Assembly: GCA_028554755.1 (NCBI GenBank) | Contig: JAPTOF010000015.1 | Span: 1,674,001-1,738,000 of the forward strand | Source: Cordia subcordata | Lineage: Eukaryota; Streptophyta; Magnoliopsida; Boraginales; Cordiaceae | Reading direction: 5' to 3' | Length of the DNA stretch: 64,000 nt | Shown here: piece after piece, positions 25,317-36,139 of the stretch | Layout: each line of letters opens with the position of its first letter | How positions within the stretch are numbered: the first letter of the stretch is position 1 | Notes under the pieces: model-generated | Told to the model about the DNA's origin: nothing | What the model saw: the letters and a program-made list of their open reading frames with translations, nothing else | Databases searched by the model: none | Made by a program: the position numbers and the translations under genes

Positions 25317-25542
25317 GGAGATTGAAGCCCTTGCAACATTAATGAACATTAATGGCTGTTGGGTTGATAGCATGCAACAACGTTCAATAGAGTAGTTGGA
25401 GGTTGAGGAGCAGTCTTGCATTCTTGCTGTAAATTTTCAAAGTGTGACCTATTTGATCACGATAAAAATTTGAAAAAAGATGAACCATGTTGAGCCTTTG
25501 TACGGAAAAGCTTCAAGTATAGTTAATTTTTTTATCTAAATG

Positions 25543-25624
25543 TTGACAAACCATGCATGTCCAACGTAAGTTTGTCAAGAAAAGTCAAATGTGGTTGAAC
25601 ATACATCATCATTTTGGTAGTCAA
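25543..25624 (-). promoter_or_regulatory. Cluster of four W-box cores upstream of the glycine-rich protein gene
   Basis: TTGAC cores occur at 25543-25547 (plus) and 25574-25578, 25584-25588 and 25620-25624 (minus). Two of them read TTGACT, the WRKY-binding form. They lie about 230-310 bp upstream of the TATA box. Confidence 0.5.
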
Positions 25625-26382
25625 CTTTGCTTTTGATCGATATGCGTTTGATCTGACCAAAAGGGGAAAAAGAAAAAAGATAATTTTTGGCTTCTTGATA
25701 GCTGGGAGGTCCTTCCTCACGAGTAATAGTTATTAGAAGAAAAAACGTGCATCTGCTTCGACCAAAAAAAATGTGTATATAATATATCTGCATCTAAATT
25801 CTTTTAATTTCATATTACAAATTTAGCAAAGAACATTTGGATTATAGTTATTAAATTATTAGCAATAATGAATAAATTAAGCTACTGAAGATCAAATTTA
25901 TTTATTTATGATGTCTCTAATTTTTACGTCTTTCGCTCGTAGCCGACAATTTTCTAATTGAGCCTAACATGTGAAAAAGTTTCTGTAGGGGAACGGGAAG
26001 GAAGTAGCTAAGCCGAAGCCAGTGCTTATTCTTCGTTTATTCTCTAACCCTGTGTGTTGGAACAATGCTTTATCTAAATATTTTAAAGTTCAGTCCAGCT
26101 TTTCGGTTTTCGCAGCCAATTAAATTAAATTGAATATTGTCATTAGTTAGAAATACTTCATCTTGAAAATGTGAAATTGAGAAGTAAAAATTGTAACTTC
26201 ACTTTTTGAAGCTAGAGGAGAAGTAAAAAGTTGTAATTTCTTTCCAAGGACAAAGTCAATTGAGTTGTCGTCATGAAAGGAAAGTTACAATTTTTTACTT
26301 TTTTCTTTTTATGAAGGTTAAATTGATTTTTTTTAGTTTAATAATGGATAAAATGCACGTCACTTTCTTGGAGACGTTATAT
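25625..26382. other. Host intergenic DNA, AT-rich
   Basis: No gene, RNA gene or repeat of the window's families is visible. Short open frames are AT-rich and without motifs. Confidence 0.5.
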
Positions 26383-26401
26383 CATGGTCCCGCGGACCAT
26401 G
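26383..26401. promoter_or_regulatory. Dyad CATGGTCC-CGC-GGACCATG
   Basis: Perfect 8-bp arms around CGC, in a very AT-rich setting and about 45 bp upstream of a TATA box. It contains GGTCCC-type half sites like those bound by TCP factors. Binding is inference. Confidence 0.55.
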
Positions 26402-26446
26402 CACCTGTAAAGCAACATGCACCGGTAGCAATTGAAAACATGTGCG

Positions 26447-26534
26447 TATATAAAGTGAAGTCTTTTTTTTTTTTTTGTGTCAAAATCCTTATCCTTTTAA
26501 TTCAATTGATTCTTTTGCTTCTTCTCTCTCCTCC
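26447..26534 (+). promoter_or_regulatory. Core promoter of an apparently interrupted host gene
   Basis: TATATAAA at 26447-26454 is followed by a T-run (26463-26475) and a pyrimidine patch (about 26518-26534). Next comes a leader with GCCCTAAAC, resembling the telo-box of plant 5' leaders. The first ATG in good context (AACAATGG, 26592) opens only a seven-residue frame. The layout is that of a plant promoter and 5' UTR. Confidence 0.5.
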
Positions 26535-26591
26535 CCGACGAAAAGCCCTAAACTTCAATTTGTTTGATTCCTCCAATTCAATTCTTCAACA

Positions 26592-27045
26592 ATGGAGCTA
26601 AAGATCAAATCATAAAAATTCATATTACCAACAATCAAATCGTGGCTTCGATTCTTTCATAATGATGAAAACAACATCCAGAGAAATTGACAATGTCAAC
26701 TTTGAAGATATGATTTCAATGTCAAACCAATCTCTTTCTAAAAAAATCGAGTTGCATGTGTGTATGTGTATGTGTGCTTGCACTTATCTGTTCAATGCAA
26801 AAGAATCAAAAAATTTATTTTAATTTTGACGAAAAATTGTTGATATTCTGAGAAACCTTGAATTAATATGACTGTTAACATGTAATTTTAGTGAACATGT
26901 AGTTCTGAGAAAACTTGAATTTATATGTAATTCAATTCAATTTTTAGTGGACAAACATCTATAATTGTGAACGAATAGTTACAAATGTTGAATTCATTTC
27001 AACATTCTATGAATTAACTGAGTTTGCATAGTGAACAAATATCTG
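26592..27045 (+). pseudogene. Possible truncated first exon and intron of a host gene
   Basis: Downstream of the promoter-like segment, one frame from about 26661 reads MMKTTSREIDNVNFEDMISM and stays open until about 26820, then becomes CA/TG-rich and AT-rich. I recognise no family. The nested elements begin at 27046, so any remaining exons would lie beyond the right end of the window. It could equally be non-coding. Confidence 0.25.
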
Positions 27046-28786
27046 TGATGTGTTTAAACTCGCAAGCGTACTGATCGTGTGTGGTATAGTGTGTGCGTAT
27101 GAGTATCATCGCCACAAGAAGGCTACCTATGTTCGGTCTCTACATGCTTGTGTGCTAGAGAGTAGCTACGTGTGTGTATTGAAGTGTTTTTGGTCTTTTT
27201 TTTTTATTGAAGGGGGCTCTAAAATTAAACCCAAACTAGCCTGATCTAATGGAGAAACTCTAGATCCCAAGTTAAGGAAGGAAAACCGAACAAGGTAGAA
27301 GAGGATCTAGGGTGATTGTGTTGTAACTAGGCTCGGGCTATGGTAGCGATTCAGTCTATCTATGGCTTTGATTTGCTCTTTTGGAGACTTTAGCTAACTA
27401 ACTTTATTATCCTCTAGGACTCGGTGCAGGTCTATCCTTAGGGAGATCTCCCTAGAGTGTAACATGATCCTTATGACTTAGGGCTTTTTAGCTTAATTAG
27501 TTAGGTCCTTTCTGTGTTGATTAGCATCCTACTCAAGAGACTAATCGATTAATATTGTCTCAAACTAGAGATTAGACTCTTAAAGCATCAACTAATATTA
27601 GTGGGTACCCTTTCAGTATTATTTTAGACTAAAGGTATACTCATACCACACTAAGTCAACTATTAAGCATATTAATCAATACACATTAGTTAAAAATAGG
27701 GCTCATGTCGTTAACATGGATTAAGGCTAAGGTGAAACCACTTTCGATAGCATTTAAGCAGAAAAGAGCACATGTATCTTCACTTAGGCATTTTATTGAA
27801 TACATAAACATATTTGATTATCAACACATAGATATATTGATTCATGCTATTAATCAATATAAAGAAGCATGTATTAAGAGTCATAGATACACACAAATCC
27901 TTTAGTCATTAGATTTAATTCAGTTACAAAGCATATTTACAAGAATGAGAAAAAGAAGTAAGAAATTCCCTTTCAAACCCTTGCTCAAATCCAAAGCAAA
28001 TCTCTTCAATCCTTTGTTAAAAGCTTCAATTCTAGCTTGGTTGGGTGTGGAATAGTGGGTTTAGAATGTTTTTTGAATGGAATTAGGGTTAGGTTGAAAT
28101 GGGTTTAAAGAAAAATGAAGTTCCTCCCTTCAAAATGAACCAAAAACCCCTACACATAGCCTTTTCACTACAAAAATCGATTGCCAGGTCAGTCTGCCTG
28201 CCTAAAATTAAGTGAGACTAAACAAAATTGATTGCATTCTAGATAGGGTCAGTCTCTAAGGTCGGTCAGGGGTGGGGGTGACTGACCTTCAACTAAATTT
28301 GCTCTAAACATGCTAGTTTTGGCTTTGATTTGCACCCAGTTTTTTCCCATTGCCTCGTACTACTTTTAAGACCTTCAAAGCCATTTTTATTCATCTTTGC
28401 ATCCCAATAAACATCTTCAAGCTTTTTCCATGCCCTTTATGGCTGTAAGCTCTAAATTCTACTCTAATTGTGCTTGGTTTCCCTCGGTTGCTCATTCTTC
28501 TTCAAGGAGCTTTCCATTGGCTATTTCTTCATTTCTTCTCATCCAAATCAACCCTAGCTTTGCTCCTTGATCCAAGCGTCATCAATTGAAGATCAATTCC
28601 TTCTCAAAAAATGTGCCTAAAATGCAAAATACGACACTTAGTGTAGCATTTATACATTTGACACTAACATGCGCATATATGACTAATTATGCATAAATGC
28701 ACCTCTAAATGCATTCAATTATCCCCAAAACACCCTAAAAGTGTATGCAAACATTATATACAAAGAGACACAAATGACACACATCA
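27046..28786 (-). mobile_element. 3' LTR of non-autonomous Gypsy element B (1741 bp)
   Basis: Starts TGATGTGTTTAAAC and ends GACACACATCA on the plus strand, so it has TG...CA ends. It matches 33710-34181 plus 54918-55044 (the split 5' LTR) and, more distantly, the solo LTR 31654-33277 and LTR C. The 5 bp before it are atctg. The matching right-hand duplication is not in the window. Confidence 0.82.
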
Positions 28787-28805
28787 ACACTAAAAAAACC
28801 TTCCC

Positions 28806-28825
28806 TTTGCTGGTCCTCAAGCAAA
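28806..28825 (-). repeat. PPT-associated hairpin of element B, LTR-proximal copy
   Basis: TTTGCT and AGCAAA arms around GGTCCTCA, 20 bp inside the LTR. Same element as 36120-36139 in A1 and 56391-56410 in C. Confidence 0.7.
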
Positions 28826-29776
28826 TCTAACCAAAAGTCTATCCACGTGCTTCACAAAGAGTTGCTGGTTGTATTGACTTGTTATCTTTTTGCCTTTAAG
28901 GGGGTATAAATGGTCATTCCTTTTGTGTAAAAGGTCCCCTAGCCTTTTTCAGATCCTCCTCCCAATCACAAGGGGTCTCGCACCTCTTAGGAACATACTA
29001 AGCTCTACTTAAAACCACTACAAACTTAGGATTTCAACTCACATACGTGGGATGTTGATACTCCGTGCCCCCATAAACTAACATGGCCTCCCAACATGCA
29101 CCTAGCCCAACGATACAAGCGAAAAAAGATACATCACAATGGCTCACATTTTGTTGTAAAAAGCCTTATTCACAATACAACGAAATAACAAAATGGAATG
29201 CTTGTGTCAAATTGACATTGTGTCATTTGACACTTAATCTCGTACTTCACTTTTTCATCTTTTTGTTGCCTTTTGGCTTTTTCACTCTTTTACTTTTTTT
29301 TTTCTTTTTCCTATCTTTTTCACTTTTTCACATTTTTGCATTTTCTTTGATTTTTTGTATTTTTCTCAATACAAAACATGAAACTTAAAGGAATGCAAAG
29401 GGCTAAGACACACTAAAAGAACCAATCAAGGAATGGGGCACTCACATCCACTACCCCTAGAAATACTTTTCCAACCAAGCAACTAAAATGTGCATTCTTA
29501 CAAGCACTTACTCCCCACAGTTTTGAAAAGGATTTTCTTCAAAGTTTAGGCTTTACACCATACTCTACTCACTCCCCCACAATACACCCTCATCTTCTCC
29601 CATCAATTAAGCCAATAGCAAAAGCCATTTCTCCAACCAACATGGAGATAAACAACTCAAAACATGCAAAAAATTGAAAAAAATTAACCCATTTTGAGCA
29701 AAAACAAAGCATGTTATGCATTTAACACATAAATGGTACAAATAATAAAAGAACAACCACATCCCTAAACCTAAAC

Positions 29777-29796
29777 TTTGTTTGTCCTCGGGCAAA
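29777..29796 (-). repeat. PPT-like hairpin of element B, distal copy
   Basis: TTTGTTTG-TCCT-CGGGCAAA, pairing with G-U steps. On the minus strand it is followed by the purine-rich AAGTTTAGGTTTAGGG, like the true PPT. It lies 971 bp from the proximal copy. Confidence 0.65.
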
Positions 29797-30378
29797 TAGC
29801 ATCTAACCATATGAACAAGTAAGCACGTGAAATGCATAAGGGAGTGTGTAGGGGATAGATATAGATAAGTAAAGAATGGAGAGATACAACCTCGTTTGCA
29901 TGTGTTCACAAATGCCACCGACAATCCATTCATCTACTAGACTTTATCCTTTGTGAAAAGCACTAATGCTTAAAAAACAAAGAAGGGATTAATAGTCAAT
30001 ATAATACAAGTCCACATTGGCATTTAGAAAGATAAACAAGGATGTACGCAAGGGGTTTAGGATTGATGCAGAAATAATGGAATAGAGCAAGAAACAAACG
30101 AAGGAGCAAAAATCAACCTACTAAGAATGAAAACAATCAAACCATAACCTAAACTACTAAACAAAGCAAACCAAAGAAATCTAATCTACTAATGATATGT
30201 ACAAAGTGAAAGCAACCAAAAACATAAAGAACAGAAAAACAAACATGTAGTAAAGGGTAAAGAATATTCACAAGTCTAGGGTGCCTCTTAGTAACGTTGG
30301 ATTTAACGCCCCCATCCGGGCAACAAGGTTAGAGTAAATCATGTTTAAAATTTCATGGCACAAATTACCGGATAATCA

Positions 30379-31260
30379 TCAAAGCACAGATAGTAGAAGG
30401 AAAAAGGAAATGTCATATAGGATGCGCAATGAATGCGCAATGCACCCTTTTCTTAGGATGTCCCACCCCAAAGTGTCAAATGAGAGTGAGCGCTCAAATG
30501 TGGTAGGGACCATGTGCAAATGTGAAAAATCATACCCTGCTTGCTCACTGGCTAACCACCTCATGGCCTTGTTCTCATTATTTAAAGCTAAGAGCACACC
30601 CTCCCTACAGGTCAAGGATAAATCTAACGCATGCAAAGTGGGTAATGTATGTCCCAGTCGTAGGTGACAGTGTTCCATGCAAAAAGGTATAAATTTGAGC
30701 TCCCAAATGGGGGAAGACTTAATGGAATGGGAATAAGGGATAGGGATCACATCTAAAGAGGGAAGATCTGTCTGAATAGCTTGTACCAGTGAGTCAGGAA
30801 AGAGGGACGTGGAACCACTAGACTTGTCCTCTTTAGAATGGGTGCCGAGATGACACCAGGGTTGCTCTTTCTTCTTAGATAAGGAGGTTATGTAGGGAGG
30901 TGATAAAGTAGATTCAAATGACTCATGTAGACAAGTAAGTGCAATGGGAGTGTGTCTACTTATCTCCTTATAAAAGGCATCAGAGTTGAATTGAGCAATA
31001 ATACCATCAAGTTCGTCCTCCAAACAATATTGAGACGTAAGAAGAAAGGGAAAGGTAAGCTCAAGGGACTTGGTGGAAGAAGGTGAAAGCATAGGAGGAT
31101 AAGGTACCACTTCCCCTAAAACATAACCTAAGTCATCTTGAAGCGGAACATAATCATACTCATCATCATCCTCACTATAAGAAGTAAACTCTCCATCAAC
31201 CGCTCTTTCTATCTCACTTTCCCTAACATCATCAAATACACTACTAATTTCCTCATCCAT
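30379..31260 (-). CDS. Conserved open reading frame of unknown function in element B (293 aa)
   Basis: Starts at the ATG in MDEEISSVFDDV and stays open for 293 codons, in an element otherwise full of stops. I do not recognise the family. Visible parts: an acidic N-terminus (residues 1-35, with SEDDDEYD), a hydrophobic/Pro segment (YVLGEVVPYPP), a Ser/Lys-rich middle, SLFPDSLVQAIQTDLPSLDV around 150-170, a Cys/His patch (CMEHCHLRLGH) near 200, and a conserved end (MVPTTFERS, TLGWDILRKG). Element C carries the same protein in decayed form (58300-59100), including MVPTTLEH and TLGWDILE. That conservation argues for past selection. Just upstream, another frame encodes a coiled-coil-like stretch (HSNLERLKEITEKLFGIVN) also present in C, so the original protein was probably longer and is frameshifted near 31262. 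It might be a Gag-like or accessory product. The function is not known. Confidence 0.5.
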   Translation of the reverse strand: MDEEISSVFDDVRESEIERAVDGEFTSYSEDDDEYDYVPLQDDLGYVLGEVVPYPPMLSPSSTKSLELTFPFLLTSQYCLEDELDGIIAQFNSDAFYKEISRHTPIALTCLHESFESTLSPPYITSLSKKKEQPWCHLGTHSKEDKSSGSTSLFPDSLVQAIQTDLPSLDVIPIPYSHSIKSSPIWELKFIPFCMEHCHLRLGHTLPTLHALDLSLTCREGVLLALNNENKAMRWLASEQAGYDFSHLHMVPTTFERSLSFDTLGWDILRKGCIAHSLRILYDISFFLLLSVL

Positions 31261-31919
31261 GGTCTCATTCCCATCCTTTCAACTCGATCTAAAGGTATCT
31301 CAACACTCTTTCTCATAAGTTGCTTATTCTCATCTTCTCTGTTTAAGCAATTGACTATTCCAAATAATTTTTCAGTTATCTCTTTTAGTCTCTCTAGGTT
31401 GGAATGAATTAGGAATTTGAGATATTCTAACTTTTCATCTTCATGTTAGGGAGACCTAAAGGAAGAGGGTTCACCTGAATGGCAATGGTAAGCATTTTGA
31501 TCAAAATCATTATTAGCATAACCATAAAAAAAACTCAGAGAAAGAGTAGGTGGAAAAAGATGGTACGAGAGGGAAACATTTATAAGTAGGAGGTGGATAA
31601 TATGAAAGAATCATTTTGACCCCATGGTGCAAATGCATGAAATGGATCCCTATTGATGTGTGTCATTTGTGAATGTTTGCATCTAGTTTTTGCATGCATA
31701 TTTAAAGGTGTTTAGAGTATAACTGAGTGTGCGTAGTATAAAATTTATGCATAATTGTTAATATTTGTACATAATGTATTTAGGTGCATATATACTATAC
31801 TAAGTGTTATATTCCATGTTTTAGGAGTGTTTTGGAAGGGTTCAAGCTTATGCGAGGAAGAAATGAGCTAACGAATGAAGACCGGAAGAAAAGAAATAAA
31901 GAAGAGATCATTCTGATCC

Positions 31920-32105
31920 AGCCGGTCGGCTTAGAAAAAGAGTCGGTCGACCTAGACGGTCGACCGGCCGCTCCAGAGAATAAAAGATTTGAAGCCGGTC
32001 GAGTTCCTCAAGAAGCCGGTCGACAGGCAAGGTCGACCGGCCATTCCAGAGAGCATCATGATTGAAGCCGGGCGAGCAAGAAAGAGGAGCCGGTCGACCG
32101 GCTGT
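31920..32105 (+). repeat. GGTCGACC-rich module in the solo LTR
   Basis: GGTCGACC occurs at 31945, 31958, 32031 and 32092, within longer palindromes such as GCCGGTCGACCGGC (32089-32102). The module is CpG-dense in an otherwise CpG-poor window. A homologous module is found in LTR A2 (59840-60010) and, decayed, in LTR A1 (35590-35760). Confidence 0.75.
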
Positions 32106-32627
32106 GCACTGAAGAAATCCATAAAAAGCTTGTTTCAGCTCATTTTCAAGGGGAGGAAATTTTATTTCTTAAATCCTAATAAACCCTCACCTTTTACCCA
32201 CTTCACAAAACACCCTAAACCACCATCTAAACCCCACACCAAGCTAGGATTGAAGCACTAAACAAAGATTTGAAGGATTAGTACGGATTTGGAAGCAAGA
32301 ATTTAGGGAAGTTCTTCTTGTTCTTTCTCTATTTCTTGTAAATATGTTGCTAGATTAGGCTAGATTTAGGGTTGATTGTTGTTGTATATTAGATTAGGGC
32401 TTTGAATAATGGATTTGTCTAGATCTTTGGCTCTTAATACATGTTTATTTACATAAATTTATGGCATGATTCAATATGTCTATGTATTGGAAATCAAACA
32501 TGTCTATGTGTTTGTTAAAATGCCTAAGTGAATATGCATGTGTTATTTGTGCTTCAAATGCTCTTATCTACTTATATGGGTGATGTGATTGTGCTTAATC
32601 TCATGGCCTTGCTTAGTAAAGTAGGCT

Positions 32628-32888
32628 TTAGCTTTAAATCCAGCTAATAGGTTACATGCTATGCTTAGTCGAGTTTAGGTGCTAGTCCTTGGCTTTAAAT
32701 CCAGCCAAGCGGATAAGTTAACCTAGACTAGAGTATCCCTCACCCACGTTAGTGTTGGTTAATCGAGCTTTAGTGTCATGTAGTGTTTAGGTGCTAGTCC
32801 TTGGCTTTAAATCCAACCAAGAGGATAAGTTCTAAGCACAGATTGCGTAGGCTAGGAGGGATTGGCCCTTAGCTTTAAATCCAGCTAA
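32628..32888 (+). repeat. Four spaced copies of the LTR hairpin
   Basis: Copies at 32628-32647, 32688-32709, 32800-32821 and 32869-32888 share the loop TTAAATCC. Stems vary in a paired way: TTAGCT/AGCTAA, CTTGGCT/AGCCAAG, CTTGGCT/AACCAAG and TTAGCT/AGCTAA. Confidence 0.8.
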
Positions 32889-33709
32889 CGGGTTAAACCA
32901 CTAGTTTTGGTTAGGAGAACCCCCAATCAACACAACAGCAATAGAAGTCCCGAGCCTTAGATAGACATCATCTGTTATCATAGCCCAAGTCTTGTTGCAA
33001 TGCAATCGCCCTAGGTCCCCTTCTTCTTTATTAGTGTTTCCTTCCTTAGTTTGGCTCCTTTAAGTTCCTCCATAGATTAGTTTTTATTTTCCTTTTTTCG
33101 AGCTCCCTTCCATCCTAAAGTAAGTACACACACGCACGTAGCTAGTTTAAGGCACCCGAGCACATAGAGACTAAACTAAGGTAGCCTCCCTGTGGATTCG
33201 ACCCCGCGCTTGCACACACTGTACTACACACGTCCCGCGCACGGGTTATTTAGGCTTGTGCTCAAATAGCGATATCACCTATAATCGTGATGACTCTATG
33301 TAGATACAGGAACAGATGTATGATTATAGGGATCATAACTTAGATTAGCCCAAGATTGAGGATTTCTATATGTAAGGTGACAACATATAGTTTGCTACTC
33401 ACAACTACCATATAAGAGATGAGTATTAAGAGCATAAACTGGAGGTGGGAAAGAGAATGCAAATGACTACCAAGAAGCATTGGATCTATCAATACTCAAG
33501 CAACACAAGTAAACCTCTTCTTAATTCAAAATTTTTTGGATTTTCCAAAATTTTGATTTTTTTGTGGGTTTTTCAAAATTTTTAAATTTTTTGTGGTTTT
33601 CAAATAAGAGAAAGCAAAATAAAGATAAAAAACACACAAGCAACTAATTAAAACACAAAAGCACAAGAAGAACAAAGACCGTGCCTCCCCGACAACAGCT
33701 TCAAAAACT

Positions 33710-34181
33710 TGCTGTGTTTAAACCCGTAATCATGAGGATTGTGCGTGGTATAGTGTGTGTATATGGGTATCATCTCTACAGGAAGGCTACCTATGATCGG
33801 TTTCTATTTGCTCATGTGCTAAAGAATAGCTACTTACGCGTATTGAAGTGTTTTTGGTCATTTTTGATTGAAAAGGGCTTTAAAATTAAACCTAAACTAG
33901 CCTAATCTAATAGAGGAACTACAGGTACCAAGCTCCAGAAGGAAAACTCAACAAGGTAGAGCAAGATCTATGGTGACTAAGTCACAATTAGGCTCGGGTT
34001 ATGGCAATGATTTGGTTTATATATGACTTTGATATGCACTCTTGGAGACCTGAGCTAACTTATTATCCTCCAGGATTTGGAGTGGGTCTATCCCTAGGTA
34101 GATCTCCTTAAAGTGTACTGTGGTCCCTATGACCTAAGATTTTCGGGCTTAGTAACTTAAGTCCTCTTTGGTGTTGATTAA
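33710..34181 (-). repeat. 5' LTR of element B, first part
   Basis: Begins TGCTGTGTTTAAAC beside the decayed primer site and matches 27046-27520. It is cut by the insertion of A1 and continues at 54918. Confidence 0.8.
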
Positions 34182-35229
34182 TGATAGTGTCTTCAAGTGC
34201 AAGCTCTAAAGACATGTAAGTGTGCAGATCGATACAGTGTAATGTGTGTGAGAACGGGTGTTGAACAACAGGGAGGCTATGTTGTAGGATGGATTCTATG
34301 TTTGTGTGTCCTAGAGAATGTCTAAAAGGAAACCTAAACTAACTATTTTTTGGTGATTTTGGGTGGTCCAAAACTTTAACTAAATAAAATAAAACTACAC
34401 TATGGGAGTGGAAGGGGTAGAGACAAACTATATAGAGAGAACTAACAAATGAAAGGAATTAGGGTGATGTTTATTTGCTAATATGTGATCCTAGACTCAA
34501 ATGCTATGGGATTACATGCAATGGCTTAATTATCGATTGCTTTTTAACTAGGTTGCTTGATTAGTGTCCTAATTTCTCCCTAGGACTCAGTGTGGGTTCG
34601 TTCTTAGGCGGCGCCTCCTAGAGCTACCGCGTGCTCCTTATAACCTAGGGCCTTAAGAGTGACTAAGTAGCTTCCTAGATGACCTAGAACAAACCTACCC
34701 TAGTATCTAAACGTTGGTTGGATTTAAAGCCAAGACCTAGTGTCACTAGAGTCGCCTAAATCGATCTGAAAACCTATTGGCTGGATTTAAAGCCAAAGGA
34801 GACTCGATTTAGATTAGCCTTAAATTATGCCACGTCATTTTAGGGTCACTATAGCATGATTTGACCTATTAGCACATTCATACATGTTTTAGGCCAAGGT
34901 GTTCGCGAATAAAGGGACCTATTTGACTACCAAACATCATCATGCTTATATTACACCATTAAAAACATTTTAGAGCTAACATGTATGCAATATTGAGGTC
35001 TTGCTGACTACTAGGCATGCAAACATACACATAGACATGAACATAAGCATTACCCACTTCACAAAATCCACACATAAACACATAGACATGATAATAGAAA
35101 GGATTAGAGGTGTGTAGTAGCAAATAGACTTCAATTTATACATATGAAACTCTCATAGGCATATTATCAAACACCTAGACATGTATTGAACAATAGCCAT
35201 TGAAACAAGAAAAAAAAACATAGCATATG

Positions 35230-35255
35230 TATATATATATATATATATATATATT
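35230..35255. repeat. (TA)n microsatellite in the A1 3' LTR
   Basis: Thirteen TA units. The matching place in the 5' LTR (44661-44709) holds a mixed (TG)/(TA) tract instead, so the tract has changed since insertion. Confidence 0.9.
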
Positions 35256-35572
35256 AAGCCATTAAATCCCATAATATAAGAGTATAGAATTGACCACACA
35301 TAAGTATCATCATACTAAACAAAACTACTCAAACATAACATAAAATAGGATGAGAGAGGATAGAAAGCTCCTCTTCCTTCCTAGTAGTTCTTGTACAAAA
35401 TCTTTGAGTAGACTTCAATCCAAGTGTTTAAAACCCTCCAAATAAGCTTGAAAAGGTGAAAAGTGTGTGAGTGTGTGTGTTAGAGGTGGTGAAGATAGGG
35501 TTTATGTGTGTGTGAAGTTGGTGTGTGGAAAAGTAGGTGTAAAATGATCCTTTTACAGCAAAAATTGAGCTT

Positions 35573-35580
35573 CTTTTATA
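35573..35580 (-). promoter_or_regulatory. TATA box in the A1 3' LTR
   Basis: TATAAAAG on the minus strand, conserved at 54337-54344 in the 5' LTR. Confidence 0.6.
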
Positions 35581-36119
35581 ATTGCATCGCGTAGCTAGTC
35601 CACCCTACCGGTCTATTGGCACAAGAGCTTAGGCGACTGGCAAATATAAGGACCTCTCTAGAACTGCCAGCCTCATATGCCGGTCGACCTGCAAACATAA
35701 TGACCTCCGTGGAACTGCCGACCTTCCATGCCGGTTGACCATTAGGGGCCAAGAGGTAACTGGCAGAACCAATCCACTCCTCCATTTTTTGCCTGTTCTG
35801 CTTTTATTGCTCTTGATCCGTGCTTGACCCGCATGCCTCTAAATGCATTTTCTTGGATATCTTTACATCCAAATCACCTTGGGCTTTGCTCCAACATCTA
35901 ATCTTCATTGATTCAAGCTTCTTTCTTAACCCTAAACTTCACCAAACACGAGAAATAAGCTTGAATTAGTGTAGCGTTTGTCTTTAAACTCAAAGCCTAT
36001 CTCTAGCATAGGTATTATACAAATGTATTTTTTAAAGCTCAAAACACCTCTCAAACATAGATAAATGACGATGCAAACAAACACAAAAACACAACACATC
36101 AACACCACCAAACCTTCTC

Positions 36120-36139
36120 CTTGCTTGTCCCCAAGCAAG
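36120..36139 (-). repeat. PPT-associated hairpin of A1, LTR-proximal copy
   Basis: Perfect 8-bp stem CTTGCTTG/CAAGCAAG with loop TCCC, directly next to the polypurine tract. Confidence 0.8.

Larger units (their letters stand above)
31654..33277 (+). mobile_element. Solo LTR of a B-related Gypsy family (1624 bp)
   Basis: Runs from TGATGTGTGTCATTTG to AGCGATATCA and is flanked by a perfect target duplication cctat (31649-31653, 33278-33282). Removing it restores the sequence ccctataatc seen uninterrupted in element C (about 59440). It is inverted relative to its host element and related to LTR C. It carries four copies of the LTR hairpin and a CpG-dense GGTCGACC module. Confidence 0.92.
28787..33709 (-). 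mobile_element. Internal region of element B (no pol), interrupted by a solo LTR
   Basis: Bounded by a polypurine tract with hairpin on the left (28790-28825) and a decayed primer site on the right (minus strand GTTGTCGGGGAGG, about 33683-33696). It holds one intact open frame (30379-31260). No retroviral enzyme motif is visible. About 1.6 kb between that frame and the 3' LTR is non-coding, T/A-biased DNA containing the second hairpin. A solo LTR sits in the upstream part (31654-33277). Sequence from 33283 to 33700 continues the leader. Confidence 0.75.
34182..36101 (-). repeat. 3' LTR of A1 (1920 bp)
   Basis: TGATAGTGTC to CAACACATCA on the plus strand. Hairpins at 34714-34733 and 34777-34796. 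A (TA)n tract occupies 35230-35255. A TATA box lies at 35573-35580. The polypurine tract (minus strand AAGGAGAAGGTTTGGTGG) abuts it at 36104-36121. Confidence 0.9.

Noticed and set aside
29083..29388. Leu/Phe-rich membrane-like protein
   Set aside because: It is produced by a T-rich tract. The parallel regions in A1 (36453-36707) and C (57100-57200) have the tract but not a conserved frame.
30341..30667. Plus-strand 108-codon frame overlapping the element B protein
   Set aside because: Antisense to the conserved minus-strand frame and not preserved in element C.
31784..32261. Open frames rich in Gly/Arg/Pro over the GGTCGACC module
   Set aside because: They lie inside a solo LTR and reflect the GC-rich repeats. 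No homologous frame is kept in LTR A2.
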